A stretch of DNA of 16,904 bases from JAXGTD01 sp040775095. GTDB lineage: Bacteria; Pseudomonadota; Gammaproteobacteria; Chromatiales; Chromatiaceae. Of the stretch, positions 6,601 to 13,771 are shown piece by piece. The translations under genes were made by a program, and so were the position numbers. How positions within the stretch are numbered: position 1 is the stretch's first letter; each line of letters begins with the position of its first letter. The stretch is taken from NCBI GenBank assembly GCA_040775095.1, contig JAXGTD010000094.1, positions 1 through 16,904 of the forward strand. Reading direction: 5' to 3'. The notes beneath the pieces are model-generated. The model was not told the DNA's origin, ran no database searches, and saw only the letters and a list, made by a program, of their open reading frames with translations.

Positions 6601-8289
6601 CTATCCCTCGATGCGGCCAGGCTGCCCCTTTCCCCAGGTATCCTTGAGCGTGACCGTCCGATTGAAGACCAGGCGTTGCGGGGTCGTCACCGGATCGACG
6701 ATAAAATAGCCCTCGCGCTCGAACTGGAAACACTCGCCCGGCTGGGCCGAGGCCAGGCTCGGCTCGACCACGCAGCGGGTCAGCGTGCGCAGCGAGTCGG
6801 GGTTGATGTCATCGCGAAAGTCGCGCCCACCGTTGCCCGGCTGTGGCACGCCAAAGAGCCGGTCGTAGAGCCTGATCTCGGCGGGCACCCCACGCGCGGC
6901 CGATACCCAATGGACCACGCCCTTGACCTTGCGACCCTCGGGATTCTTTCCCAGGGTGTCGAGATCGGCGCTGCAACGCAACTCGACCACCTCGCCGGCG
7001 CCGTTCTTGATCACATCGTTGCAGCGGATCACGTAGGCGTTGCGCAGCCGCACCTCGCCCCCGGGGATCAGCCGTTTGAAGCCCCGCGGCGGTACCTCCG
7101 CGAAGTCGTCGCTGTCGATATACAGCTCGCGTCCAAACGGCACGATGCGCGTACCCATGGATTCGAGCTTCGGGTGGTTGCCCACGTTGATCGACTCCAC
7201 CTGCTCGTCGGGATAATTCTCGATCACGACCTTCAGCGGGCGCAGCACCGCCATGGCGCGGGGCGCATTGGCGTCGAGGTCGTCTCGGATCGCGCTCTCG
7301 AGCAGGCCCATCTCCACCAGGTTGTCGGCCTTGGTGACGCCGATGCGGGCACAGAATTCCCGGATCGAGCCGGCCGTGAAGCCGCGCCGCCGCAACCCGG
7401 CGATGGTGGGCATGCGCGGGTCGTCCCAGCCCTCGACGAGCCCTTCCTCCACCAGTTGGGTCAGCAGCCGCTTGCTCATGACGGTGAATTCCAGGTTCAG
7501 CCGGCTGAACTCGATCTGGCGGGGCCGCGATGGGACCGAGACATGCGCAATGCACCAGTCGTAGAGCGGGCGATGGTCCTCGAACTCAAGCGTGCACAAG
7601 GAGTGCGTGATCCCCTCGAGGGCATCGGAGATCGGGTGGGTGTAGTCGTAGGTGGGGTACAGACACCATTCGGACCCGGTCTGGTGGTGGATCACGCCGT
7701 GGCGAATGCGGTAGAGCACCGGGTCGCGCAGGTTGATATTCGGTGAGGCCATGTCGATCTTCGCGCGCAGGGTGCGCGCGCCGTCCGGGAACTCGCCGGC
7801 GCGCATGCGCCGGAACAGCTCCAGGTTCTCGTCGATCGGGCGGTCGCGGTAAGGACTGTCGCGTCCCGGCTCGGTCAGCGTGCCGCGATACTCGCGGGTC
7901 TGATCCGCGGTCAGCTCGCACACGTAGGCCAGCCCTTTGCCGATCAGCTCAACGGCGAAGCCGTAGAGGCGTTCGAAGTAGTCCGACGCGAAGTAGATCC
8001 GATCGCCCCAGTCGTAACCAAGCCAACGCACGTCGGCCTTGATCGACTCGACGAACTCGACGTTCTCCTTGTGGGGATTGGTGTCGTCGAAGCGAAGGTT
8101 GCAAGTGCCGCCGAAGTCTTCCGCCAGGCCGAAATTCAGCACGATCGACTTGGCGTGGCCAATATGCAGATAACCGTTTGGCTCCGGCGGGAAGCGGGTC
8201 GCGATGCGCTGGTGCCGGCCCGTGGCCAGGTCCTGTTCGATGATCTGGCGGATGAAGTGGGTACGTGGTGTTGCTGGTTTGTCGGACAT
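6601..8289 (-). CDS. glnS: Glutaminyl-tRNA synthetase
   Basis: This is a class I aminoacyl-tRNA synthetase that charges tRNA-Gln with glutamine. It has 562 residues, close to the ~554 of E. coli GlnS. The catalytic signatures are present: PPEPNGYLHIGHAKS with HIGH at 42-45, and VMSKR with M271-S272-K273 as the KMSKS equivalent. TRFPPEPNG and LRFDDTNPHKE are typical of the GlnS/GltX group. Several features favour GlnS over GluRS: YPTYDYTHPISDALEGITHS, CTLEFEDHRPLYDW and the C-terminal beta-barrel anticodon-binding region (about 345-562). The ATG at 8289 has AGGC just upstream, a modest ribosome binding site. The gene is divergent from the MaoC-type gene across 313 bp, where its promoter must lie. 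Confidence 0.97.
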   Translation of the reverse strand: MSDKPATPRTHFIRQIIEQDLATGRHQRIATRFPPEPNGYLHIGHAKSIVLNFGLAEDFGGTCNLRFDDTNPHKENVEFVESIKADVRWLGYDWGDRIYFASDYFERLYGFAVELIGKGLAYVCELTADQTREYRGTLTEPGRDSPYRDRPIDENLELFRRMRAGEFPDGARTLRAKIDMASPNINLRDPVLYRIRHGVIHHQTGSEWCLYPTYDYTHPISDALEGITHSLCTLEFEDHRPLYDWCIAHVSVPSRPRQIEFSRLNLEFTVMSKRLLTQLVEEGLVEGWDDPRMPTIAGLRRRGFTAGSIREFCARIGVTKADNLVEMGLLESAIRDDLDANAPRAMAVLRPLKVVIENYPDEQVESINVGNHPKLESMGTRIVPFGRELYIDSDDFAEVPPRGFKRLIPGGEVRLRNAYVIRCNDVIKNGAGEVVELRCSADLDTLGKNPEGRKVKGVVHWVSAARGVPAEIRLYDRLFGVPQPGNGGRDFRDDINPDSLRTLTRCVVEPSLASAQPGECFQFEREGYFIVDPVTTPQRLVFNRTVTLKDTWGKGQPGRIEG

Positions 8290-8602
8290 CTGCCTGGCGT
8301 CGGTGGTACTGTTCGCGGTGAGGTGGATCGATCAACCCGGTCGCGGGGGGGAAGCTGTTTGCGCTCGTCCGTGGCAGAAATCAGCCCGCAAGCCGGGCGG
8401 TGCGGGTCCCGAGCCATTCCGGAGCATCCATGGCCCACGCGGCCCAGCATACTGTCTTCGCGCGGTGCTTAGAAGCACCTCTTTGCGTGCGGCCGGCTGC
8501 CCTGGAACCACCAGCCAAGAACAGGCCGGCCTCGCGCACTTGCCAGCATCGGAGCGCGAGGCTACCGTTTCAAGCCGCGAACCGAACCGGAAGGATCAGA
8601 CC
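8290..8602. other. 313-bp divergent spacer, glnS / MaoC-type gene
   Basis: No credible gene is present. The spacer should contain the glnS promoter (minus) and the MaoC promoter (plus); I could not identify either with confidence. On the minus strand TATGCT (8451-8446) is a possible -10 with a poor -35. Two copies of the GCCAYGGAYG motif lie on the minus strand at 8375-8366 and 8434-8425. A terminator-like hairpin is at 8464-8485. Confidence 0.5.
8464..8485 (+). terminator. Terminator-like hairpin inside the glnS/MaoC spacer
   Basis: GGTGCT (8464-8469) pairs with AGCACC (8474-8479) around the loop TAGA and is followed by TCTTT. This looks like a weak intrinsic terminator on the plus strand, about 120 bp before the MaoC start. 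No plus-strand gene precedes it, so it might end a short leader or small RNA, or be accidental. Confidence 0.35.
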
Positions 8603-9067
8603 ATGCCCGAGACCCCGTGCCTGACCGCCTCGATGCTCGAGGTCGGCATGCGCCATGTCGCCAACCTTTGCTTCAACCGCGAGCAGGTGGCGCAGTACTG
8701 CGCGTTGACCCACGACTCCAACGCGATCCACCGTGAGCTGGAAGCGGCCCGGCTGCGCTTCCCCAAGACGCACGACATCATCGTCCCCGGCGGACTGCTC
8801 CAGACCAGTGTGTCAGCGCTGTTTGCGACCGCGCTGCCCGGCGACGGTGCGCTCGGGCTGAGCTTCTGCCCGGAACGCCTGCGCCGTCCGCTCTGCCCGG
8901 GCGATGCGCTGACGGTCACGCTGGAGGTCACCCGTGTTCGAGCCGGCATCGCCGAGATCGATGTCCTGGTCGAAGACGCCGAGGGGGTTCGCATCACCTC
9001 GGCCAAGGCCAAGGTGCTGCCGGCGGACGAGGACTATCGCGCCTGGTGGCTGCAGCAACAGGGCTAG
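8603..9067 (+). CDS. MaoC-like hotdog-fold dehydratase/hydratase
   Basis: The protein has 154 residues and a single hotdog domain of the MaoC type. Relatives hydrate enoyl-CoA or dehydrate 3-hydroxyacyl thioesters. The hydratase motif is kept: THDSNAIH supplies the catalytic Asp38 and His43, and IVPGGLLQTSVSALF forms the central hot-dog helix region. The part from about 88 to 120 (RLRRPLCPGDALTVTLEV) fits the domain's second half. The start at 8603 has AAGGA seven bases upstream; the open frame extends further left but lacks family similarity there. It is 225 bp from sdhC with a hairpin between, so it is probably a separate unit. Substrate (PHA precursor supply, fatty-acid turnover or other acyl-CoA chemistry) cannot be decided here. 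Confidence 0.82.
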   Translation: MPETPCLTASMLEVGMRHVANLCFNREQVAQYCALTHDSNAIHRELEAARLRFPKTHDIIVPGGLLQTSVSALFATALPGDGALGLSFCPERLRRPLCPGDALTVTLEVTRVRAGIAEIDVLVEDAEGVRITSAKAKVLPADEDYRAWWLQQQG

Positions 9068-9095
9068 GGAAACGCTTGAAATCGGCGCAGGCCGT

Positions 9096-9121
9096 TCGGG
9101 CCACGGACGGCCCGACATTTT
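9096..9121 (+). terminator. Hairpin with short T-run after the MaoC-type gene; repeat copy 2
   Basis: TCGGGCC (9096-9102) pairs perfectly with GGCCCGA (9109-9115) around ACGGAC and is followed by CATTTT. It starts 28 bp after the MaoC stop, so a transcription terminator is plausible. The same sequence in variant form occurs at 3028-3047, with a compensatory change in the outer pair. Confidence 0.55.
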
Positions 9122-9130
9122 CGATCGCTG

Positions 9131-9140
9131 CAAGCGCTTG
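9131..9140. promoter_or_regulatory. CAAGCGCTTG palindrome upstream of sdhC
   Basis: This is a perfect 10-bp palindrome whose right end overlaps a TTGACA hexamer (9138-9143). No -10-like sequence lies at the correct distance after TTGACA, so it is listed only as a possible protein-binding site. Confidence 0.25.
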
Positions 9141-9208
9141 ACAATGGAGCGCCCTTGCGGGGAAACGACGGGGGAGACCGACGGACCAACGATATCGGTG
9201 ATCCGGCA

Positions 9209-9218
9209 TATTCGAATA
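9209..9218. promoter_or_regulatory. TATTCGAATA palindrome, possible sdh operator
   Basis: This is a perfect AT-rich 10-bp palindrome in an otherwise GC-rich spacer. It ends 16 bp before the likely -35 box of sdhC, a position where an activator or upstream element could act. The regulator is unknown. Confidence 0.35.
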
Positions 9219-9234
9219 AACCTGCGCTCGGTCA

Positions 9235-9263
9235 CTGACCGGAATCCCCCGAGCGGCTATGCT
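9235..9263 (+). promoter_or_regulatory. Likely sigma-70-type promoter of sdhCAB
   Basis: CTGACC (9235-9240) matches four of six bases of TTGACA. TATGCT (9258-9263) matches four of six bases of TATAAT. The spacer is 17 bp. Transcription would start near 9270, giving a leader of about 23 bases with GGAGAA (9278-9283) as ribosome binding site before the ATG at 9293. Confidence 0.45.
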
Positions 9264-9292
9264 CTGCGCTGCCCTTCGGAGAATCTGTCGTC

Positions 9293-9949
9293 ATGACCGC
9301 GTCCATCCACAACGCCCACTTCGTGCTGCGCCGGGTCCACTCGCTGCTGGGGATCCTGCCGATCGGCGTCTTCCTGGTGTTCCATCTCTGGGAGAACTCC
9401 CAGTCGCGCTTCGGCGCGGAGCACTTCAACAATGAGGTCGTCGGAGCCCTGCAGGGGCTCAACTATCTGCCCCTGATCGAGCTCACGGTCATCGCGCTGC
9501 CCCTGCTGTTCCACGCGGCGTTCGGGCTTGCGATCATCGGGCAGGGCCGCGCGGAGCCGCTGCGCTATCGCTATGGGCGCAATTGGATGTATTGGCTGCA
9601 GCGCCTCTCGGGCATCGCCATCGCCGGCTTCCTGCTCCTGCACGTGGGCCTCACCCGTGTCGCTGGCCTGCTCGACCCGGCCGTCGCCGCGGATGTGTTT
9701 GGACACATGCAGAGCGCCCTGTCCAACCCACTGATGTTCGGCATCTACCTGGTCGGGCTGTGGCTGTCGGTGTTCCACCTGGCCAACGGGCTCGCAACCG
9801 CGGCCATCGTCTGGGGGCTGACCACGAGCGCCGAGGCACAGCGGCGCTTCGGCTGGATCTGCGTCGGCCTCGGACTGTTGCTCGGCGCGCTGGGCACCCA
9901 TGGCCTGTTCGGTTTCCTGCCCGACGCCACCACTGGATACACCCCATGA
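9293..9949 (+). CDS. sdhC: Succinate dehydrogenase cytochrome b558 subunit, type B anchor
   Basis: This is the membrane anchor of succinate:quinone oxidoreductase, passing electrons between the SdhB iron-sulfur clusters and the quinone pool. It has 218 residues and five membrane segments, near 15-35, 58-85, 105-127, 147-172 and 185-210. Four histidines sit where the two haem b groups are ligated in type B anchors: H31 (VFHLWEN), H74 (LLFHAAFG), H117 (LLLHVGLTR) and H162 (VFHLANG). Spacing closely matches B. subtilis SdhC. This single anchor replaces the SdhC/SdhD pair of E. coli-type enzymes. GGAGAA lies nine bases before the ATG. The stop overlaps the sdhA start (ATGA), implying translational coupling. 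The residue two before H162 is Val, where Wolinella fumarate reductase has its E-pathway Glu. Confidence 0.92.
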   Translation: MTASIHNAHFVLRRVHSLLGILPIGVFLVFHLWENSQSRFGAEHFNNEVVGALQGLNYLPLIELTVIALPLLFHAAFGLAIIGQGRAEPLRYRYGRNWMYWLQRLSGIAIAGFLLLHVGLTRVAGLLDPAVAADVFGHMQSALSNPLMFGIYLVGLWLSVFHLANGLATAAIVWGLTTSAEAQRRFGWICVGLGLLLGALGTHGLFGFLPDATTGYTP

Positions 9950-11832
9950 GCGGGCGTGAGGTCATCGTCGTCGGCGGCGGACTTGGCGGGCTCTGGGCAA
10001 CACTGACCATCGCCGAGGCCGGACACCGGGTACGTCTGTTCTCACTGTTCGAGGTCATGCGCTCCCACTCGGCCTGCGCCCAGGGTGGCATCAATGCGGT
10101 GCTCGACACCAAGGGTCAGCACGATAGCGTGCGCCAGCACATCCTCGACACCATCAAGGGCGGTAGCTACCTGGCCAACCAACCGCCCGTGAAGAGCCTG
10201 TGCGAGGACGCCCCCGGGTTGATCCGTACCTTCGAGCGCATGGGCGTGACCTTCTCGCGCACGCCCGAGGGGCTGCTCGATCAGCGCCTGTTTGGCGGCG
10301 TCAAGCACAAGCGCACCTGCTTCGCGGGGGCCAGCACCGGTCAGCAGCTGCTCTATGGCGTCGACCAGCAGGTGCGTCGTCTCGAGACCGAGGGCCGGGT
10401 GGTCAAGCAGGAGTGGTGGGAATTCCTCGCCATCGTCAAGGACGCCGACGGCGTCTGCCGCGGAATCGTCGCGATGGACCTCAACAGCATGGAGGTGCAC
10501 GCCTTCCGCGCCGATGCCGTCGTGCTCGCCACCGGCGGCCTGGGTCAGATCTACGCGCCCAAGACCACCTGCTCCACCAACTCCACGGGCGCCGCGGCCA
10601 GTCGCGTGTACCAGCAGGGGGCGCGTTTCGCAAACGCGGAGTTTTTCCAGTTCCATCCCACGGCGATGCTCGGTGATGACAAGACCCGCCTGATGACCGA
10701 GGCGGCCCGCGGCGAGGGGGGGCGCGTATGGGTCCCGAAGGATCCCAAGGACTGCCGCACCCCGGATCGCATCCCGGAGACCGAGCGGTTTTACTTTCTG
10801 GAAGACTGGTACCCCAGCTACGGCAACACGGTGCCGCGCGACCTCGCCTCACGCGCGATCTGGAAGGTCACCCGCGAGCTCCGCCTCGGCGTCTGCGGCG
10901 GCGACCGGGTCTATCTCGATCTGACACACCTCGACCGGGGCTTTGTCTCGACACGCCTCGGGGCCATCCTGTCCATCTACCGAAAATTTGCCGGCGTCGA
11001 CCCCCTGGACGCGCCGATGGAGATCTTCCCGTCCGCCCACTATGCAATGGGCGGGCTCTGGGTCGACTTCGAGAAGGACGCCAGCAGCGGCGGCATCAAG
11101 ACGGGCAGCGCACGCAATCACGCGACCAACATCCCCGGGCTCTATGCCTGCGGGGAATGCGACTATGCCTACCATGGCGCGAACCGCCTCGGCGCCAACT
11201 CCCTGCTCTCGGCCTCGTACTCCGGGCGCGTCGCCGGCGAGGCCGTGGCCACCTGGCTGAGCGGACTCCAGAGCGGGGCCGACGCCGTCGGGGCCGAGCC
11301 GTTCCAGGCCGAGATCAGATACCAGAACCAGATCAACCACCGTTTCATGCGCGCCGCGGGAGACCAGAACCCGTATCGGCTGCACATGCAGCTCGGCGAG
11401 CTGATGACGACCAAGGTCGGCGTGGTGCGTGACAACGCGAGCCTCGACGACGCGGCCGCCGAGCTCGTCGATCTGGAGCACCGCTTCGCCAGCCTGAACC
11501 TGGCCGAGGCCAAGCCCTGGGCCAACCAGACCCTTGCCTATGCCCGCCAGGTGCTCGACATGGTCAAGCTGGCGCAGGTGATGGCGGCGAGCGCCCGAGC
11601 ACGCGACGAATGCCGCGGGGCACACCACAAGCCGGAATTCGAGCTCCAGATCCCCGCTGGCAAGTTCGCGGGCGACCCGGAGTACGAGACCTACCGCGCG
11701 CGGTGGAAGGCAAACAACGCGAAATGGCTCAAGACCAGCATCGCGGACTATCACCCGGACGGCCCGCAGATCGGCTACGAGCCGGTGGACACCAGCCTGC
11801 TCGCACCCGAGCAGCCCCGCGACTACCGCTGA
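9946..11832 (+). CDS. sdhA: Succinate dehydrogenase flavoprotein subunit
   Basis: This is the catalytic subunit that oxidises succinate to fumarate (or the reverse) on covalently bound FAD, at the inner face of the membrane. It has 628 residues. The N-terminal FAD fold is VIVVGGGLGGLWA (about 7-18). H41 in SHSACAQGGINA is the expected covalent FAD ligand. Active-site stretches include FFQFHPTAM (H237), TEAARGEGGRVW (R255), SAHYAMGGLWVD and ANRLGANSLLSASYSGRVAG. The C-terminal helical domain (from about 470) fits the family. Sequence details resemble the Bacillus/Wolinella type rather than the E. coli type. The start at 9946 is fixed by the 4-bp overlap with sdhC; longer in-frame starts at 9583 would lie inside sdhC and are rejected. 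sdhB follows after 82 bp. Confidence 0.96.
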   Translation: MSGREVIVVGGGLGGLWATLTIAEAGHRVRLFSLFEVMRSHSACAQGGINAVLDTKGQHDSVRQHILDTIKGGSYLANQPPVKSLCEDAPGLIRTFERMGVTFSRTPEGLLDQRLFGGVKHKRTCFAGASTGQQLLYGVDQQVRRLETEGRVVKQEWWEFLAIVKDADGVCRGIVAMDLNSMEVHAFRADAVVLATGGLGQIYAPKTTCSTNSTGAAASRVYQQGARFANAEFFQFHPTAMLGDDKTRLMTEAARGEGGRVWVPKDPKDCRTPDRIPETERFYFLEDWYPSYGNTVPRDLASRAIWKVTRELRLGVCGGDRVYLDLTHLDRGFVSTRLGAILSIYRKFAGVDPLDAPMEIFPSAHYAMGGLWVDFEKDASSGGIKTGSARNHATNIPGLYACGECDYAYHGANRLGANSLLSASYSGRVAGEAVATWLSGLQSGADAVGAEPFQAEIRYQNQINHRFMRAAGDQNPYRLHMQLGELMTTKVGVVRDNASLDDAAAELVDLEHRFASLNLAEAKPWANQTLAYARQVLDMVKLAQVMAASARARDECRGAHHKPEFELQIPAGKFAGDPEYETYRARWKANNAKWLKTSIADYHPDGPQIGYEPVDTSLLAPEQPRDYR

Positions 11833-11914
11833 GAGCCATCCGACGCCCCGCCAGAGCGCAGTTGAGCGGCAACCCACGAATTTCTCCCGTCGATGCATCG
11901 GCAGATCATCACCC

Positions 11915-12706
11915 ATGACCCAGACAGACGCGACACCCAGTGCAGGGACCACGACGGCAGCGACGGTCACGTTGAAGATCCGTCGCCAGGACGACCCGCT
12001 CTCCAGGCCCTATTGGCAGACCTTCGCCCTCCCCGACCAGGCCGGCAAGAACGTCGTCGCGCTGCTCCGATGGCTGCGCGAGCACCCCGTCACGACCCAC
12101 GGTGATCGCGTCGACCCGGTGGCGTTCGAGCACAACTGCATGGAAGAGGTCTGTGGCGCCTGCGCCATGCTGATCAACGGCATGCCGCGTCCGGCCTGCT
12201 CCGCGCTGACTGCCGACCTCGCCCAACCGATCGTGCTGGAGCCACTCCCGAAGTTTCCGGTGATGCGGGATCTGATCGTCGACCGCTCGCGATTGTTCGA
12301 GGGCCTCAAGCGGGTCCAGGCCTGGGTCCGTATCGATGGTCCCTGGGACATCCACGAGCGGGCCGAACGAATCTCACCCCGGCAGTGGTCGTCCGACTAC
12401 CTCTACAGCCGTTGCATGAGCTGCGGTTGCTGCATGGCGGCCTGCCCGCAATTCGACGGCACGGAGCAGGGATTTGTCGGCCCCGCCGCGCTGGCGCAGG
12501 TTCGTTTGATGAACACGCACCCCACCGGGCGCTTCGACAAGGCCGAGCGGCTGCACAGGATCATGGCCGAGGGTGGGATCGCCGACTGCGGCAACGCGCA
12601 GAACTGTGTGCGCGTCTGCCCGAAGGACATCCCGTTGACGACGGCCATCGGCGAGCTGGGTCGGCAGACCACGCTGCAGATGCTCAAGGATCTGGTCGGG
12701 GGTTAG
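11915..12706 (+). CDS. sdhB: Succinate dehydrogenase iron-sulfur subunit
   Basis: This subunit carries electrons from SdhA to the haem-containing anchor through three iron-sulfur clusters. It has 263 residues. The [2Fe-2S] ligands are in HNCMEEVCGACAML and the following PRPAC (C-x4-C-x2-C-x11-C). The [4Fe-4S] ligands are in CMSCGCCMAACP, and the [3Fe-4S] region is CGNAQNCVRVCPKDIP. FPVMRDLIVDRSRLFEGLK is also typical. The order C-A-B and the sequence style mark a type B enzyme. The ATG at 11915 has no strong ribosome binding site, and the first ~17 residues are Thr/Ala-rich and may be a non-conserved tail. The 82-bp gap from sdhA is longer than usual for a tight operon, but no promoter or terminator is evident in it. 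Confidence 0.95.
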   Translation: MTQTDATPSAGTTTAATVTLKIRRQDDPLSRPYWQTFALPDQAGKNVVALLRWLREHPVTTHGDRVDPVAFEHNCMEEVCGACAMLINGMPRPACSALTADLAQPIVLEPLPKFPVMRDLIVDRSRLFEGLKRVQAWVRIDGPWDIHERAERISPRQWSSDYLYSRCMSCGCCMAACPQFDGTEQGFVGPAALAQVRLMNTHPTGRFDKAERLHRIMAEGGIADCGNAQNCVRVCPKDIPLTTAIGELGRQTTLQMLKDLVGG

Positions 12707-12725
12707 ACCGACAAGGAGTCGCCCG

Positions 12726-12754
12726 CCGGTCTCCGGGAGCCGGCCACGTGGCCG
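12726..12754. other. Hairpin plus 14-bp palindrome downstream of sdhB
   Basis: CCGG-t-CTC / GAG-CCGG folds at 12726-12743 with the loop CGG. Overlapping it is a perfect 14-bp palindrome, CGGCCACGTGGCCG, at 12741-12754. The two structures share bases and would exclude each other. Together with the hairpin at 12830-12853 they fill the convergent spacer and may form the transcript end. No T-run is present. Confidence 0.4.
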
Positions 12755-12829
12755 TGACACCGCCAGGACATCGGCTCAACCGTCCAGGCGCGCGCGTTCG
12801 ATGAACCGGCTGGCCAGCGCGGGTCAACC

Positions 12830-12853
12830 ATCGGGGCAAGGCAACACCCCGAT
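12830..12853. terminator. Hairpin in the sdhB convergent spacer
   Basis: ATCGGGG (12830-12836) pairs perfectly with CCCCGAT (12847-12853) around a 10-nt loop. It lies between the convergent sdhB and hypothetical gene ends, 9 bp from the latter's stop. There is no T-tract on either strand, so it is a possible bidirectional end structure only. Confidence 0.4.
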
Positions 12854-12862
12854 CAGGCCGAT

Positions 12863-13312
12863 CTACGGGCGCCGGAAAGGGACCACGGCGCACGCACCCG
12901 CCTGAACACCGCGCTGGCGCTCCAGATTCAGCGCGATCACGGGGTTCAGCTCGGTGATCAGGCGCCGATGGATCGTCTGCAGATCCGGGAAGTAGTAGAC
13001 GATCTCGCAGGGTACCGGCGCGCTGATCGAGTCGCGTTCGGCGGCCGGCCGCGGACGCCAGGCCAGCCGAATCAGCCTCCCACCGACACCGTCCTGATGC
13101 GCATAGCCGCCATGGCTGTCGACGAAGACGACCTCGTCGCGGTCGACGATGGCCTGGTACTGCATGGTGCGGATCGGGACGAAGAGGTTCTCGCGGCCGT
13201 GCCGCGCGAGCAGCAGCCACAGGCCGTTGACCAGTCCGGCAGGCAGCGCGCTGAGCTCACGGCTGTGCTCGTCGGGACGAAAGAAGGTCTCGCGGACATA
13301 GTACTGGGGCAT
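12863..13312 (-). CDS. Conserved-looking hypothetical protein (149 aa)
   Basis: I do not recognise a named domain. The protein is soluble-looking, without signal peptide or membrane segment. The first ~110 residues look like a compact mixed fold: MPQYYVRETFF, LVNGLWLLLARHG, FVPIRTMQYQAIVDRDEVVF, VDSHGGYAHQDGVGGRLIRL and PCEIVYYFPDLQTIHRRL. The last ~25 residues are less ordered-looking. Codon-by-codon it reads like a real gene: the residue mix is balanced and not arginine-rich like the non-coding frames around it. The start at 13312 has GGGA about nine bases upstream. It follows the next gene by 20 bp on the same strand and is convergent with sdhB. I have an impression of similar proteins in Chromatiales, which is unverified. 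Confidence 0.7.
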   Translation of the reverse strand: MPQYYVRETFFRPDEHSRELSALPAGLVNGLWLLLARHGRENLFVPIRTMQYQAIVDRDEVVFVDSHGGYAHQDGVGGRLIRLAWRPRPAAERDSISAPVPCEIVYYFPDLQTIHRRLITELNPVIALNLERQRGVQAGACAVVPFRRP

Positions 13313-13332
13313 CGCGGCATCCCATCGGCGGG

Positions 13333-13644
13333 CTAATCGTTCTCTCCGAGCTCCGGGTCCCAGCCCATCTCCCGCGCGCGGGCGACCGCGGCGGCGTAGA
13401 TCCGGGCATGGCGTTCACGCAGCTCCTCGGGCAGTCGTGAGGCGAGATAGCCGTAGGGGGCCCATGCCTCGGTAACCTTGTCGTAAAGGGACTCGATACC
13501 GGCAGCCAGCCAGCCCTCACAGGTCTCCTCCTCCGGGAGGATACCGAACACCCAGGCGTCCCGGATAATGTTGCCGGTGGGTGTCATCCCACCGCGGGGT
13601 TCATTGTAGATGCCTTGATAGACCTTCTTCTCGGGCGGGGGCAT
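13333..13644 (-). CDS. Small hypothetical protein (103 aa)
   Basis: No domain is recognised. The protein is small, acidic and Trp/Tyr-rich, with no signal or membrane segment. The N-terminal part (VYQGIYNEPRGGMTPTGNII, then RDAWVFGILPEEETCEGW) looks well structured. The C-terminal part (LPEELRERHARIYAAAVARA) is likely helical. I chose the ATG at 13644 because the upstream extension to 13725 is arginine/proline-rich and unlike a protein start; the ribosome binding site (GAGA) is modest. The stop is 20 bp before the next hypothetical gene, so the two likely form one operon, divergent from the histidine phosphatase. Confidence 0.7.
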   Translation of the reverse strand: MPPPEKKVYQGIYNEPRGGMTPTGNIIRDAWVFGILPEEETCEGWLAAGIESLYDKVTEAWAPYGYLASRLPEELRERHARIYAAAVARAREMGWDPELGEND

Positions 13645-13688
13645 GGCAATGTCTCGTGGTTGAAAACGTCGCGTAGAATGGCGACCGG

Positions 13689-13705
13689 TGCCGGGCCTCC
13701 CGGCA
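13689..13705. promoter_or_regulatory. Perfect hairpin in the divergent spacer
   Basis: TGCCGGG (13689-13695) pairs with CCCGGCA (13699-13705) around a 3-nt loop. It lies 45 bp upstream of the small hypothetical gene (minus) and about 90 bp upstream of the phosphatase gene (plus). Confidence 0.35.
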
Positions 13706-13725
13706 GGTGCAGGGTCGGCCTGCAT

Positions 13726-13739
13726 GGCTGGCGCCAGCC
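13726..13739. promoter_or_regulatory. 14-bp perfect palindrome in the divergent spacer
   Basis: GGCTGGCGCCAGCC reads the same on both strands. It lies midway in the 149-bp spacer between two divergent transcription units, where a shared operator is commonly found. The binding protein is unknown. Confidence 0.4.
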
Positions 13740-13771
13740 GATCATCTCCGGGGGATTGATTCTAACCGACA

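Noticed and set aside
6586..7746. 386-codon plus-strand frame opposite glnS
   Set aside because: His/Asp/Val-rich shadow of the glnS reading frame; no motif.
9138..9166. TTGACA at 9138-9143 as the sdh -35 box
   Set aside because: The bases 17 bp downstream (GGAAAC) do not resemble a -10 box; the pair at 9235-9263 fits better.
10849..11970. 373-codon minus-strand frame opposite sdhA
   Set aside because: sdhA is unambiguous on the plus strand; the antisense frame is a codon-bias shadow.
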